Below are positions 1 through 9,774 of a stretch of 64,000 nucleotides of DNA, one piece after another. The stretch lies in assembly GCF_900116295.1 (NCBI RefSeq), contig NZ_FPAF01000001.1, forward strand, positions 248,001 to 312,000. The letters are read 5' to 3'. A program made the position numbers and the translations under genes. Position 1 is the first letter of the stretch. Each line of letters starts with the position of its first letter. The stretch is from Bacillus sp. 103mf (GTDB taxonomy: Bacteria > Bacillota > Bacilli > Bacillales > Bacillaceae_G). The notes beneath the pieces are model-generated. The model searched no databases. It was not told where the DNA came from and saw only the letters and a program-made list of their open reading frames with translations.

Positions 1-483
1 TAACGTACTGTAATCTGTATGGATCCAAGCTATTTTTTTATCAGCATTTACATTATCAGCTAAAATATCGTGTGGCCATGCATAACTAATTGCAAAGTCA
101 TACTTTTTTTTCTGTTTAGGCAAGAAGTATGATACATATTTTGAAACAAGTTGCATCTGAATATATCCTGATCCTTCTTTTAATTGCCGTTGTTTTGATT
201 TTCTACCTGCGATATACTTGCTTACTATTCTTATAATTGATGCTAAAAAATAGCCTTCCCGTATGCATTGCCTAATGGATTTTCTAAATACGGTGTATTT
301 ACCTATTTGAGGTAACACATTAACTTTATCAGGGATTAAATGCATGAAATCTCCTGTGTGATTTAATATTAGTAAATCTACGTTATATGTGTTGTAGTCA
401 AAGGTTTCTAGCATATTAATTAAGCTTCTTTCCGCACCACCAATTTCCATATCATACATAGAAATTAAAATATTTTTCTTCAT
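1..483 (-). CDS. Glycosyltransferase family 4, N-terminal part (cut by window edge)
   Basis: The start is an ATG at 483 and the frame stays open to base 1, so the C-terminal half lies outside the window. The N-terminus reads MKKNILISMYDMEIGGAERS. GGAE followed by a Ser-rich helix is the usual start of GT-B fold retaining glycosyltransferases of family 4, in the acceptor-binding lobe. It is the last gene visible on the minus-strand eps operon, about 90 bases after the acyltransferase. The likely role is adding one sugar to the lipid-linked exopolysaccharide repeat unit at the inner membrane face. Donor and acceptor cannot be told. The family call is fairly safe because the motif is at the expected position. 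Confidence 0.75.
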   Translation of the reverse strand, partial: MKKNILISMYDMEIGGAERSLINMLETFDYNTYNVDLLILNHTGDFMHLIPDKVNVLPQIGKYTVFRKSIRQCIREGYFLASIIRIVSKYIAGRKSKQRQLKEGSGYIQMQLVSKYVSYFLPKQKKKYDFAISYAWPHDILADNVNADKKIAWIHTDYSTL

Positions 484-574
484 GTAATTCCCCGCGTTCA
501 TATTTTGTTCTTGATATGAGTGAAATCATTATACATTATGAAATTATATAGACGACACTTTCACATGAACCGCT

Positions 575-1183
575 TCAACTCGTGCGATTGATACATACGT
601 TTTCTCGTTTATTTACAAACAGTGTATTTGAAGGAATATGTCCTTTTACAACACTTCCAGCAGCTATCACAGTATTATCACCTATAAACGTATCCCTCAA
701 TATAACTACATTAGAACCAATCCAAACATTCTCTCCTATCTTTACTTCACCCTTTATTAAGTGCTCATCTTCAATGTTCTTATAATTATGGTCATGATCG
801 TTAATACTTACATTAGGAGCTATCTTTGTGTTTTTTCCAATTGATATTTTATTTATACAGTTAATGTTACAGTTATCATTAATGAACACTTTCTCACCTA
901 TATCTAGTACCCCATTAAAATCAATTCGAATACTCGTATTTCTTCTGACAAACACAAATTTTCCAATATTGATTTTTGAATGCTTATTAAAAACCTCTAT
1001 CCTACTTTTTGTTTGGAGTGCAAAAATTGAGCAATTTATATTACGGAAGTATATTAACTTATAGAAAACACCTCTTAATACACCGATTAAGTGTGAAAGA
1101 TTCATCAACACTGCAAAATATAACCCTCTGTTACGACTTTCTGTAACTAGCGTTTGGAATATTTTTTTTAATATATTAATCAT
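575..1183 (-). CDS. Hexapeptide-repeat acyltransferase (WbbJ/CatB-like)
   Basis: The C-terminal half carries left-handed beta-helix hexad repeats such as IGEKVFINDNCNINC, IGKNTKIAPNVSI and IGENVWIGSNVVI, then IGDNTVIAAGSVV. This is typical of trimeric O-acetyl or succinyl transferases. The motif NDHDHN lies where the catalytic His is found in maltose/galactoside acetyltransferase relatives. I chose the ATG at 1183 because AAGGAG lies just upstream. A longer frame to 1219 would run further into the preceding glycosyltransferase; with this start the overlap is 8 bases. The likely job is to O-acylate a sugar of the exopolysaccharide, using acetyl-CoA in the cytosol. Confidence 0.8.
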   Translation of the reverse strand: MINILKKIFQTLVTESRNRGLYFAVLMNLSHLIGVLRGVFYKLIYFRNINCSIFALQTKSRIEVFNKHSKINIGKFVFVRRNTSIRIDFNGVLDIGEKVFINDNCNINCINKISIGKNTKIAPNVSINDHDHNYKNIEDEHLIKGEVKIGENVWIGSNVVILRDTFIGDNTVIAAGSVVKGHIPSNTLFVNKRENVCINRTS

Positions 1184-1943
1184 GCATTTTCTCCTTAAAA
1201 GCTTCTTTTCGCCCCGCATGTTGTCTCAACTTAGCGATATTATCTCCACCTATGATTTTGGCTAAAATTAATTTTATTTTACCCTTTATCCGCGCTTTAG
1301 GTGGTAACCAACTCTTATAAAAATGATGCATAGCATGTGTATTTTCTGTTATAAATTTTCTGCAATTAATATAGTCATATGGTGAGAAATATGTTTGGGG
1401 ATAGAAAGTTCCTATCCCCTCTATTTCCTGATACTCTCCGTTTGTTTTTAATCCTATATTTTTTAATATCTCTGTCACAATAGCTACATTCGTCAAATCA
1501 TCATAGCTTCCATCCTCTTTAATGAAACCCTTCTCTTCATATGAATCTAAAAATGTTTTTATAAGCTTATTTTCTTTAGCCGCTCCTATTGTGCTTGTAG
1601 CTATGTAATTTTCTTGTTCAAATCCCCAAAATGAATCATGATGCAATAGATTATTAAAAGATTTAAATACCTCCACATCAGTATCCAAATAAATACCGCC
1701 ATAATAATATAAAGCATGTACCCTAACATAATCACTTACAAATGCAAATTTGCCAGCTTTGTATGCCTCTTTTACATATGAATTACAGTTTATATCAAAA
1801 TTATCTTCATTCCATTCTAGTATTTCATATTCTGGTAGATTCTTTTTCCAACTCTCTATGCATTTTTTGACAATGTCAGGTTTGTCTTTTCCTCCAAACC
1901 AGCAGTAATGTATAGTCCTGGGTATTTTTTCGAGTTTTTTCAC
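1176..1943 (-). CDS. DXD-type capsular polysaccharide glycosyltransferase
   Basis: 255 residues. The start IPRTIHYCWFGG and the segment YYGGIYLDTDVEVFKS are diagnostic of the Gly_transf_sug (OCH1-like) family. The DTD triad is the DXD metal/nucleotide-sugar binding motif. No membrane segment is visible, so it is probably a cytosolic or peripheral membrane enzyme. It overlaps the downstream acyltransferase by 8 bases, which suggests translational coupling in the eps operon. The sugar specificity cannot be read from the sequence. Confidence 0.8.
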   Translation of the reverse strand: MKKLEKIPRTIHYCWFGGKDKPDIVKKCIESWKKNLPEYEILEWNEDNFDINCNSYVKEAYKAGKFAFVSDYVRVHALYYYGGIYLDTDVEVFKSFNNLLHHDSFWGFEQENYIATSTIGAAKENKLIKTFLDSYEEKGFIKEDGSYDDLTNVAIVTEILKNIGLKTNGEYQEIEGIGTFYPQTYFSPYDYINCRKFITENTHAMHHFYKSWLPPKARIKGKIKLILAKIIGGDNIAKLRQHAGRKEAFKEKMHD

Positions 1944-2016
1944 TTTAAAGCCTCCTCTTTAAAGTAGGAAGTCCTCTTTTTTATGCTCTATTCGTTATAC
2001 TTATTCAAATATAACT

Positions 2017-3087
2017 CTAAAGTTTTATATAGTCACTTCCATATCCAACGCCTGCAAGGCTTACTACACATTCATAGTAGTAATACACAAGATAGAATAT
2101 TAAAATCCCATAATAAATAAGCTTTCGATCTTTTTCAGTAAATAATTTTACAACCCAAGAAATTAATATGAGTTGATACAATCCAAAATAAATAGAAAAT
2201 CTAGCAAATATCCAGTTTTGGGTTGAGATAATCATAAAGACAAGCCCTAATATAGACATATTTACAACAGGATCACTTTTAGGAAACAACTCCCTTAATC
2301 TATCTTTCCCTAAGTAAGCGAGAATAATCGGTACGGCATAAACAATAACCCTGAGTATATTTGCACCGCCCTCAGAAAAGTTTTTGTACTCACTATATTG
2401 ACTATTCTCTATAACTGCAAATAAAGCATCCATAAATTGGTTAAATCCTATAACGATAAGTACCGCGCAAACGAGAAGAATATACGTTTGCTTTGACCAA
2501 GCTTCTTTCCTAACTATAAAATAAATAGGAATGAGGATAAGCGCAGTCTGGTGTACAGTTGATGCAAGTAGGATAATTAAAATATACTTTTTCCAATTAC
2601 CTTCAAATATATATTTTGTTGCCGCAAATACAATTGCAGCTGCCAAAAATTGCCTTATTCCATTCATTGAAGTTAAAAACATGCCACCTGTTATATATAC
2701 AAATAAACTTAACTCAAACATTCTTGCATATTTATATAAAACAAGCACTATCAATAGGTTTGTAATCAATGCTGTTACAAAAATCAGCAGTTGCGGATCA
2801 TGGGAAAAATTTTGTAAAAACATTTGATAAATATTAAATCCAATGTCCTTTTCCGACTTAATCATTTCCCAGCTAAAATTGAGAGTGGCATATGAATGCA
2901 TATAGGCAAAAGTATCTCCAATATTATTACGAAGGCCCGATACTAATATTAATGTGGTCATAGCACAAAACACTAAAAATTTATTTGGTCGGATAAAAGA
3001 TCCCCTCATAATAATCGGTTTAGAAAAATACCTTGCAAAAAAAGAAAAACAATAAACTAAAGCAAGATTCACCCATAATACAGTCAT
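2017..3087 (-). CDS. epsG: EpsG-like polysaccharide polymerase (multi-spanning membrane protein)
   Basis: 356 residues, very hydrophobic, with roughly ten predicted membrane segments. The sequence FSWEMIKSEKDIGFNIY and the ISTQNWIFARFSIYF region are like EpsG/Wzy-type polymerases that join repeat units outside the membrane. RNNIGDTFAYMHSY near residue 55 matches the conserved loop of EpsG proteins. It sits among glycosyltransferases as in the B. subtilis eps operon. The symbol follows that analogy. The family is variable, so O-antigen polymerase in the wide sense is the safe call. Confidence 0.75.
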   Translation of the reverse strand: MTVLWVNLALVYCFSFFARYFSKPIIMRGSFIRPNKFLVFCAMTTLILVSGLRNNIGDTFAYMHSYATLNFSWEMIKSEKDIGFNIYQMFLQNFSHDPQLLIFVTALITNLLIVLVLYKYARMFELSLFVYITGGMFLTSMNGIRQFLAAAIVFAATKYIFEGNWKKYILIILLASTVHQTALILIPIYFIVRKEAWSKQTYILLVCAVLIVIGFNQFMDALFAVIENSQYSEYKNFSEGGANILRVIVYAVPIILAYLGKDRLRELFPKSDPVVNMSILGLVFMIISTQNWIFARFSIYFGLYQLILISWVVKLFTEKDRKLIYYGILIFYLVYYYYECVVSLAGVGYGSDYIKL

Positions 3088-3129
3088 TCACCAATCACTT
3101 CCATATCTTAAGTGTATATAACTCCATCC

Positions 3130-4062
3130 CTATTCTTCTTTACCTGTACCTCTACTCGTTTTATTTTTTTTCAAAACAGTAGTTCTATGTGTATTCAGAA
3201 TATAACAATAAAGTAAAAACCCCAAAGGCGTTGCCACGAAAGTAGTCCATTTACATGGAGACTCTTTTAAAAATTTATAGTTTTTTATCATGAAATTACT
3301 GGACACATAATGCATGGCTTCTCTAAATCTGTCTTTAAATGAAGGTGCATATTGCATGGCTATTTTCCTAAAAAAAGAAAAACCACGTGGATTTTTCTTA
3401 TACTGCTTAATAATGTTCATACTTGACCCATCATCTAAATATTCTACAAAACACAGCACTTCATTCATAATAAGTAAGGGACATTCTTGATCAATCAGAA
3501 TATACTTATAACTAAGTGGACAATACTTTTCCCCTGAAAATATTGGATAGGGCGGGGAGTTACGTGTAAGTTCGGATCGATATACAAGTTTTTTATCCCC
3601 TTTCACTTTATGTTTTACATATAAATCTGAAAGTTTAGATTCTCTTAAATCAGACGGCATTTTAGTTCCAATGATGTTTCCATTCTGATTTGCATCCAAT
3701 CCAACTATCCCAGCATAACGATCACTTCCATTTTGTTTCCAAAATGAAAGGATTTTCTCCACAGCGTCATCAGCCATATAATCATCAGAGTCTATACAAA
3801 CATTTAGTTCTGTATCAATTAATTCATAAGCAGTATTGTGGGCCCCATGCATTCCTTGATTTTCCTGATAATAATAACGAATTGGAACGAAACCCTCTGA
3901 AATCCACTTTTCCACAAGTTCCTTTGTGTTATCTGTAGATCCATCATCAATAATTAACCAAATAAAGTCTTTAGAAGTTTGTCTTTTCAAACTGTCGTAG
4001 CATAGATGTAATGTGTACGCACGATTAAACGCAGGTGTAAAGACAGTTAAAGTAGGACCCAT
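3130..4062 (-). CDS. Glycosyltransferase family 2 (GT-A)
   Basis: The start TLTVFTPAFNRAYTL, then IIDDGSTDNTKELV and NVCIDSDDYMADDA, give the GT-A fold with nucleotide-binding loop and DXD (SDD) motif. This is the family 2 pattern of inverting transferases using UDP- or TDP-sugars. I prefer the ATG at 4062 over the GTG at 4065, because GGAGG then lies seven bases upstream. It resembles the EpsE/EpsH group of exopolysaccharide operons. The last 50 residues hold a weak hydrophobic stretch (FVATPLGFLLYCYIL) that may bind the membrane. Confidence 0.8.
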   Translation of the reverse strand: MGPTLTVFTPAFNRAYTLHLCYDSLKRQTSKDFIWLIIDDGSTDNTKELVEKWISEGFVPIRYYYQENQGMHGAHNTAYELIDTELNVCIDSDDYMADDAVEKILSFWKQNGSDRYAGIVGLDANQNGNIIGTKMPSDLRESKLSDLYVKHKVKGDKKLVYRSELTRNSPPYPIFSGEKYCPLSYKYILIDQECPLLIMNEVLCFVEYLDDGSSMNIIKQYKKNPRGFSFFRKIAMQYAPSFKDRFREAMHYVSSNFMIKNYKFLKESPCKWTTFVATPLGFLLYCYILNTHRTTVLKKNKTSRGTGKEE

Positions 4063-4091
4063 CACAAAACCTCCAGAAATCTAAGTTTGTT

Positions 4092-5201
4092 TTATATGTA
4101 ACTATGATCTAAATAATAATCCGTTAGCCATTTTGCCATCGTAGCAGTATCATATCCGTTTTTACGTAATAAATCAGACGTATCTTCATGGTCATATGAT
4201 GAAGTAAGAATTTTTTCTACCCAGACCTCCGGCGTTTCCTTTAAGCTCACAAACTCTATTCGACCGGACACATCCGTTTCATCTGTTATAGTGTCGGATA
4301 TAACACATTTTAAACCGGCAGCCTGCGCTTCAACCAACACAACCGGCAACCCTTCAAAAAGCGAAGGAAACAGAAATAAATCGAACCCTTGCATAAGGGA
4401 TGATATATCTCCTCTAACCCCTAAGAACCTCACATGTGACGATAACCCTAAGGCAGCTACCTTCTTTTCTATCAATGGTCGTAATTGACCATCCCCTACC
4501 ATAACAAGCAGGGAGTTAGGATTCTTATCATGTACAGCTTTAAACACATCAATTAGGAAATCATGATTTTTTTGCTTGTTAAATCTTCCGATATGTCCTA
4601 ATACTAATTTATCTTCTGCACCTATTTCTTTCCTTATTTGCTTCCTAATTGTTTCATCATATTGAAATTCCTCTACATTAACTGCATTGTTAAGAACAGT
4701 TACTTCCTTAGATTCACATATTTTCCGTCCGAATAACCATTGTCCTGCATTTTTTGAACATGCAAAATACTTGTTTGGATTATCCTTCATCGAAAATCTT
4801 GCATACAAACGAAAAGGTAGCTTTATATCTATACCCAAATCGCTTAAATGACTATGCGCAATACGGCAAGGAACAGCCGCGCGTTTGGCTGCTCCAAGTA
4901 CAAAACTGCTATTTTCGTTAATATGAGAATGTACTACTTTATATTCAGGATGAGCAGTAAAGAATTTATCAAGTAATTTGAAATAGGAACGATAATTACC
5001 AGGTCTTATTTGCGGCATTCGATAAATTCTTCCGCCAAGACTCAATATCTCATCATCATAATGCCCTTTTTCTTCTCTATGTACCATGAAATCAAACTGT
5101 ATCTTATTGCGGTCAAGCTTTCGGTAATAATTCATCAACATCGTTTCAAGCCCGCCACGATTCATGATCGTCACTACTTGCAATATACGATTAGGTTCCA
5201 A
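4092..5201 (-). CDS. epsF: Glycosyltransferase family 4, EpsF-like
   Basis: 369 residues with a TTG start behind GGGGGGAG. The N-terminal RILQVVTIMNRGGLETMLMN and later FMVHREEKGHYDDEI are the hallmark opening of EpsF-type transferases. The C-terminal LFLFPSLFEGLPVVLVEAQA is the EX7E-like donor-binding region of GT4 enzymes (E-G-L-P then E). It acts in the cytosol on the undecaprenyl-linked repeat unit. It sits between two family 2 enzymes in one operon with spacings under 30 bases. Confidence 0.8.
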   Translation of the reverse strand: MEPNRILQVVTIMNRGGLETMLMNYYRKLDRNKIQFDFMVHREEKGHYDDEILSLGGRIYRMPQIRPGNYRSYFKLLDKFFTAHPEYKVVHSHINENSSFVLGAAKRAAVPCRIAHSHLSDLGIDIKLPFRLYARFSMKDNPNKYFACSKNAGQWLFGRKICESKEVTVLNNAVNVEEFQYDETIRKQIRKEIGAEDKLVLGHIGRFNKQKNHDFLIDVFKAVHDKNPNSLLVMVGDGQLRPLIEKKVAALGLSSHVRFLGVRGDISSLMQGFDLFLFPSLFEGLPVVLVEAQAAGLKCVISDTITDETDVSGRIEFVSLKETPEVWVEKILTSSYDHEDTSDLLRKNGYDTATMAKWLTDYYLDHSYI

Positions 5202-5212
5202 TATTCTCCCCC

Positions 5213-6280
5213 CTATCTAACTATTTTTCTGAGTTTATCAATTACTACTAAAATGAAATAAAATCCTAGTGTAAATCGGAATTTTGCACAAAAATAAAAT
5301 GCCTTCCAAGCAACTGAAAAATATTTCATTTCAAATTGCCTAAAGGATTGTTTGATACGTTTATCCTTTAATATTGAATGTAACTTACTGATTTTCATCA
5401 AAGCAGATACTTTATTTTCTTTGCTTATTGTGTTTAAGCCAAGCCCTAATGTACCAAGACATATGCGATTATTTAAGGCTATATAAAAAGCTTTTTCCAT
5501 CTTTTTATCATCTAAGAAATTTTCAATTATACCGTAAAGATTAAACCACTGATTCATTAAACTAGGCTTATAAGACGATGTAACTGATGTAGTGTTTACC
5601 CTCCAATAATGATAATAAGGTTTATTTATAAAAACAAAAGTTTTTGCATAATAAAAAGCATATATATTAAAAAGAGAATCCTCATTAGTCCCTATAGTAC
5701 TAAGGTCTACAAATTCAAGATTATTTTCTTTAAGAATATCTAAGCGATATAACTTTGACCATACCGTCCCCCACGCATCGAGAAGTTCTGGATTTGCTAT
5801 TTCTTCATTTAAAGGACCAATCAAGCGTCTCATAACGTTTAATTGGACTTCTTCATTGTGATAACAAACTTTTTCAGGAAGGTTGAATTCTTTTATCTTT
5901 GAATGACTGCCAAACTCTCGAATATACGTACACATAACAATATCGGATTTTTCATCAACTGCGCTATTATACATTGACTCATACATATCTTTATCTACCC
6001 AATCATCTGGGTCAACAAAACCAATATATTCTCCGTTTGCCGCGCGTATCCCCTCATTCCTAGCTGAAGAAACTCCACCATTCTCCTTTTCTATCACCAC
6101 AATACGACTATCTTTTTTTGCATAATCATAAAGTATTTTTGCACTTCCGTCTGTTGAACCATCATTTACAGCTATAATTTCGATATCACTAAAATTTTGT
6201 GATAACAAACTATCCAAGCATCTACTTAAGTATTGTTCAACATTATATATAGGCACTATCACACTGATTTTTGGTTTCAT
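5213..6280 (-). CDS. Glycosyltransferase family 2, EpsJ-like
   Basis: The start KISVIVPIYNVEQYLSRCLD with VNDGSTDGS and FVDPDDWVD is the standard family 2 GT-A core with its DXD (DPDD) motif. The remaining 200 residues fit the EpsJ/EpsH type of capsule enzymes, with a hydrophobic C-terminal segment FYFILVVIDKLRK. The start has GAGGG about five bases upstream, inside the end of the preceding gene, so the two genes overlap by 38 bases and are probably coupled. Substrate unknown. Confidence 0.8.
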   Translation of the reverse strand: MKPKISVIVPIYNVEQYLSRCLDSLLSQNFSDIEIIAVNDGSTDGSAKILYDYAKKDSRIVVIEKENGGVSSARNEGIRAANGEYIGFVDPDDWVDKDMYESMYNSAVDEKSDIVMCTYIREFGSHSKIKEFNLPEKVCYHNEEVQLNVMRRLIGPLNEEIANPELLDAWGTVWSKLYRLDILKENNLEFVDLSTIGTNEDSLFNIYAFYYAKTFVFINKPYYHYWRVNTTSVTSSYKPSLMNQWFNLYGIIENFLDDKKMEKAFYIALNNRICLGTLGLGLNTISKENKVSALMKISKLHSILKDKRIKQSFRQFEMKYFSVAWKAFYFCAKFRFTLGFYFILVVIDKLRKIVR

Positions 6281-7409
6281 CTACATCCCTCAACATATAT
6301 TGTGTATAAATATCATTCAATTCTGCACCTACTTGGGCAATTGAGTATTTTTTTACTCTATTTACATTTTCAATCCCAATTTTTTCACGTAGTGTTCTTG
6401 AATGAATACACTCCAGTATTCGCGAAGCAAAAAGTTCTTCCTCTTTTGGTGATACAAGATAACCATTTATTGTATCCTTTATAAGCTCTTTATGTCCTCT
6501 ATTATCAGTAGCTACAACTGGAAGACCACAAGCCATAGCTTCCATTATGTTAACTGGCAAACCTTCTCGAAGACTAGATGCAACGGCAATATCACACATT
6601 GGTAATAATGAAGCAATATCTGTTCGATATCCAAGAAAATGAACCATCTCAGCAATCCCAAGCTCAATAGCCAATCTTTTACATTCTTCCATTAATGGAC
6701 CTTTTCCTGCCAGTAAAAGCTTTGCGTTAGGAGCTTCATCCTTTAGTAGGGCTAACGAATGAAGCAAAAATTGCTGATTTTTATTTTTGTTAAATTCAGC
6801 AGCATAGAACATTAGGAAATCATCTGGTTTGTAACCAAATTTCATCTTTAAATCTCGTTTATATTCTTCTTTTACCAATTTGAATTTTTCCGTATCTACG
6901 CCTATTCCATGAACGTGTTCAATACGATTTGCTTTAAATCGATGTTTCACTGCAAGATTGTAATCTTCTGTATTGATTGTTATGAGACAATCTGTATAAG
7001 AAGCTAATCCTCTTTCAATTGGATAATATGCAAGCCAATTTATAAGAGGTGCACCCTTACAAAAATGAAATCCATGAGCTGTGTAAATCACCTTAGTTCC
7101 TTGTCTTCTCGCTTTTCTTGCAGCTAAGCGGGCAAGCACTCCTCCCATAGGTGTATGACAATGAATAATGCTGTACTTATTTTTATTGATAATTGATGTA
7201 AGCTTCTTATATGCCTGGAAGTTTTGCTTTTTAAAAGGTGATCTCTGAATAGGAATATCATATTTTTTATGTACATATGGAAGGTGTATATTACCACTTG
7301 CAGCAACATGTACCTCCCATCCCTGCTCCGCAAACCATTCCATATACGGTAAGTGAAATGCTTTAAAATGGTAATCTACTGTTGCACAAAACAACACTTT
7401 CTTAGGCAA
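6243..7409 (-). CDS. epsD: Glycosyltransferase family 4, EpsD-like
   Basis: 388 residues with a TTG start. The opening KKVLFCATVDYHFKAFHLPY and the HCHTPMGGVLARLAARKAR segment are characteristic of EpsD, the GT4 enzyme that follows EpsC in the B. subtilis operon. VASSLREGLPVNIMEAMACG is the donor-binding EX7E region. It follows epsC by 57 bases, so gene order supports the name. The likely role is an early sugar transfer to the lipid carrier-linked sugar. The final 45 bases overlap the next gene. Confidence 0.8.
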   Translation of the reverse strand: MPKKVLFCATVDYHFKAFHLPYMEWFAEQGWEVHVAASGNIHLPYVHKKYDIPIQRSPFKKQNFQAYKKLTSIINKNKYSIIHCHTPMGGVLARLAARKARRQGTKVIYTAHGFHFCKGAPLINWLAYYPIERGLASYTDCLITINTEDYNLAVKHRFKANRIEHVHGIGVDTEKFKLVKEEYKRDLKMKFGYKPDDFLMFYAAEFNKNKNQQFLLHSLALLKDEAPNAKLLLAGKGPLMEECKRLAIELGIAEMVHFLGYRTDIASLLPMCDIAVASSLREGLPVNIMEAMACGLPVVATDNRGHKELIKDTINGYLVSPKEEELFASRILECIHSRTLREKIGIENVNRVKKYSIAQVGAELNDIYTQYMLRDVDETKNQCDSAYI

Positions 7410-7466
7410 TTAAATCACACACCCATTCAACTATATTTTTGATTCAAGTACAGCTTCCACAAACCG

Positions 7467-9293
7467 TTAACCCAATGTTGGTGTTAATATTTTTGAAGCG
7501 TTATGTTTATTAGCCAAATCTAATAATATGTTTCGTAATTCTTCTTTATCCAAATCAGAGTGTGTAGAAATAATTTTTTCAATTTCTTCTATATAAATAT
7601 TAGTTTCTTTTCCTACATAAATTCTCGGATAGATTTGTTGTTCAATCATTTCATCATCTTTTAATAGCTCTTCAAAAAGCTTTTCTCCCGGTCTCGTCCC
7701 AGTAAATTCTATACCAATTTCTTCAACAGAATTTCCTGATAGTTTAATTAAATTTTTAGCCAGGTCGACAATTTTCACTGGTTCTCCCATATCTAATACA
7801 AAAATTTCTCCGCCCTTAGCTAAAGCCCCGGCCTGCATAACTAGTCTTGATGCTTCCGGAATAGTCATAAAGTAACGAACCATATCTGGATGAGTAACTG
7901 TAACTGGTCCGCCTTTTTGAATTTGCTTCTTGAATAACGGAATTACACTACCTCTACTTCCTAATACATTTCCAAAACGAACCGCAACGAACTTTGTATG
8001 ACTTGTTTTATTTGTATATTGAACAATCATTTCAGCCAATCTTTTCGTTGCTCCCATAACATTTGTTGGATTTACTGCTTTATCAGAAGAAATCATAACA
8101 AACGTTTCAACATCGTGCCAACTTGCTGCTTTTGCAACATTCATCGTTCCCATCAAGTTATTTTTCACGGCTTCTTCCGGATTATATTCCATTAATGGGA
8201 CATGTTTATGTGCAGCAGCATGATAGACAACGTGCGGGTGATATTTATTCATCACTGACATCATTTTCTGACTGTCTTGTATGTCTGCAATTTCTGGAAT
8301 AAATATAATCTCTGTATTACCATATAACTCTCTCAATTCCATTTCAATGGAGTAAATGCTATTTTCCCCATGGCCTAATAAAATTAACTGTTTTGGATTA
8401 AACTTTGCGACTTGTCTACAAATCTCTGAACCGATTGAACCACCAGCACCAGTCACTAAAATGACTTTATCAGTTATATATTCTGAAATGCTATTCATAT
8501 CCAGCTCAACCGGACTACGTCCTAGCAAGTCTTCTACTTGAACATCGCGGAATTCATTAACTGAAACTTTCCCTGTTACTAAATCTTCTAACATAGGAAG
8601 AATTTGCGTCTTTGCTTTTGTTTTTGAGCACTCTTTAAAAATGGCGTTCAATCTTTTTTTTCTAAGCGAAGGGATGGCAATTATAATACTCTCAATATTA
8701 AGTTCTTCAACAACACGCTCAATCTGATTTACCCCTCCGATTACTGGAATCCCCAAAATATCGAGATTATGCTTCTTTACATTATCATCAATAAATGCAA
8801 CAGGTAATAATTCTGTATCATTGTTCTGTAGCAATTGTCTTACGACCATTGTCCCCGCAGAACCAGCCCCAATAATTAAGGTTCTCTTTTTCGTATCATC
8901 ATTTTTAAAATACGCATCCCGGAACATCCGCCAAATAAAACGGGACCCTCCAATTAACAAAATGTGTATCATCCAAGTTACAGCAAGTAAACGAAAGTAA
9001 ACTTCGTGTATCACTACTTTTTGTACAAAAGCTGTAGTAACGATAGTCAATGTAATAGCTTTAAAAATAATTAATAATTCCCCTATACTTGCATATTCCC
9101 ATGCCTTTTTATACAACTTATAAAGAAAAGCAAAAAAATGATGGCTAAGTAGTAAAGTTATAGAACTAATTACAGATGTTAATGTAATAACTCGAAAACT
9201 ACCATTTACAAAAAAATAACTAAAATAAATTGCACCCAATACTATAAGTGAATCCATTAAAAGCAATAACGACAACCTTTGCCGGTACGTCAT
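7467..9293 (-). CDS. epsC: EpsC: membrane UDP-sugar 4,6-dehydratase/epimerase
   Basis: 608 residues, full length for the CapD/EpsC/FlaA1-like family. Four hydrophobic segments fill residues 1-120. A Rossmann CoA-binding-like domain with IIGAGSAGTMVVRQLL follows. A second NAD-binding domain with VTGAGGSIGSEICRQ starts near 285. ISSDKAVNPTNVMGATKR holds the active-site Lys with Met in place of Tyr, as in the UDP-GlcNAc 4,6-dehydratase class. It makes the modified sugar nucleotide that starts the repeat unit. AAGGTGG precedes the ATG. An intrinsic terminator lies 32 bases upstream and an EAR-type RNA about 490 bases upstream, so expression probably depends on antitermination. Confidence 0.93.
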   Translation of the reverse strand: MTYRQRLSLLLLMDSLIVLGAIYFSYFFVNGSFRVITLTSVISSITLLLSHHFFAFLYKLYKKAWEYASIGELLIIFKAITLTIVTTAFVQKVVIHEVYFRLLAVTWMIHILLIGGSRFIWRMFRDAYFKNDDTKKRTLIIGAGSAGTMVVRQLLQNNDTELLPVAFIDDNVKKHNLDILGIPVIGGVNQIERVVEELNIESIIIAIPSLRKKRLNAIFKECSKTKAKTQILPMLEDLVTGKVSVNEFRDVQVEDLLGRSPVELDMNSISEYITDKVILVTGAGGSIGSEICRQVAKFNPKQLILLGHGENSIYSIEMELRELYGNTEIIFIPEIADIQDSQKMMSVMNKYHPHVVYHAAAHKHVPLMEYNPEEAVKNNLMGTMNVAKAASWHDVETFVMISSDKAVNPTNVMGATKRLAEMIVQYTNKTSHTKFVAVRFGNVLGSRGSVIPLFKKQIQKGGPVTVTHPDMVRYFMTIPEASRLVMQAGALAKGGEIFVLDMGEPVKIVDLAKNLIKLSGNSVEEIGIEFTGTRPGEKLFEELLKDDEMIEQQIYPRIYVGKETNIYIEEIEKIISTHSDLDKEELRNILLDLANKHNASKILTPTLG

Positions 9294-9324
9294 AAAATTC
9301 CCACCTTTTTAATCATGACTTTGA

Positions 9325-9376
9325 AAAAATTAAAACTTTTAACTATGAGATCTTTCCAAAAACCCATAGTTAAAAG
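9325..9376 (-). terminator. Intrinsic terminator in the leader just upstream of epsC
   Basis: A perfect 12-base-pair stem (9336-9347 with 9365-9376) is followed on the minus strand by a T-rich run (TTTTAATTTTTT). It lies between epsB and epsC and would stop transcription 30 bases before the epsC start codon, unless it is read through. Its place downstream of the EAR-like RNA is what a processive antitermination circuit would need. Confidence 0.8.
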
Positions 9377-9774
9377 CTTTAATAAAATTTGGGCATCTAA
9401 CCCAACCTCACACCACACTCTTGACGACTAGCATCTAAGGTTTATTTCAACCCACAGTATAGCCGAGTGCCTCCATTGATATTGGTAAAGAGGCATCACC
9501 ATATTGAATCTTCTAAAAGAACTATTTATGTACTTTATAAAGAACGAGTTAGTTTAAAATCCTTTTATCCCGTTAAATAGATAACCTTTATATTTCCCGA
9601 ACACTCCTATAGATAAATTGAACTTAATTTTTACACTTCTCAATTGAGTAGCCAATCACCATTCAAATTCCCTTTATAAGACAATGTGTTTTAAGGAACT
9701 TGGCGATGAGAGGACCTATAAAAAAATTTTTAGTTCAATTTATATAAATTCACTTTAATTTTTCAATATAGAAG
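9377..9774 (-). other. Long epsC leader between EAR-like RNA and terminator, no gene
   Basis: About 400 bases with no convincing open frame on either strand. Small inverted repeats are visible, for example TGCCTC at 9469 with GAGGCA at 9490, without a T-tail. The distance from the putative RNA element to epsC is larger than in B. subtilis, so further leader structure or a processing site is possible. I see nothing that can be named. Confidence 0.4.
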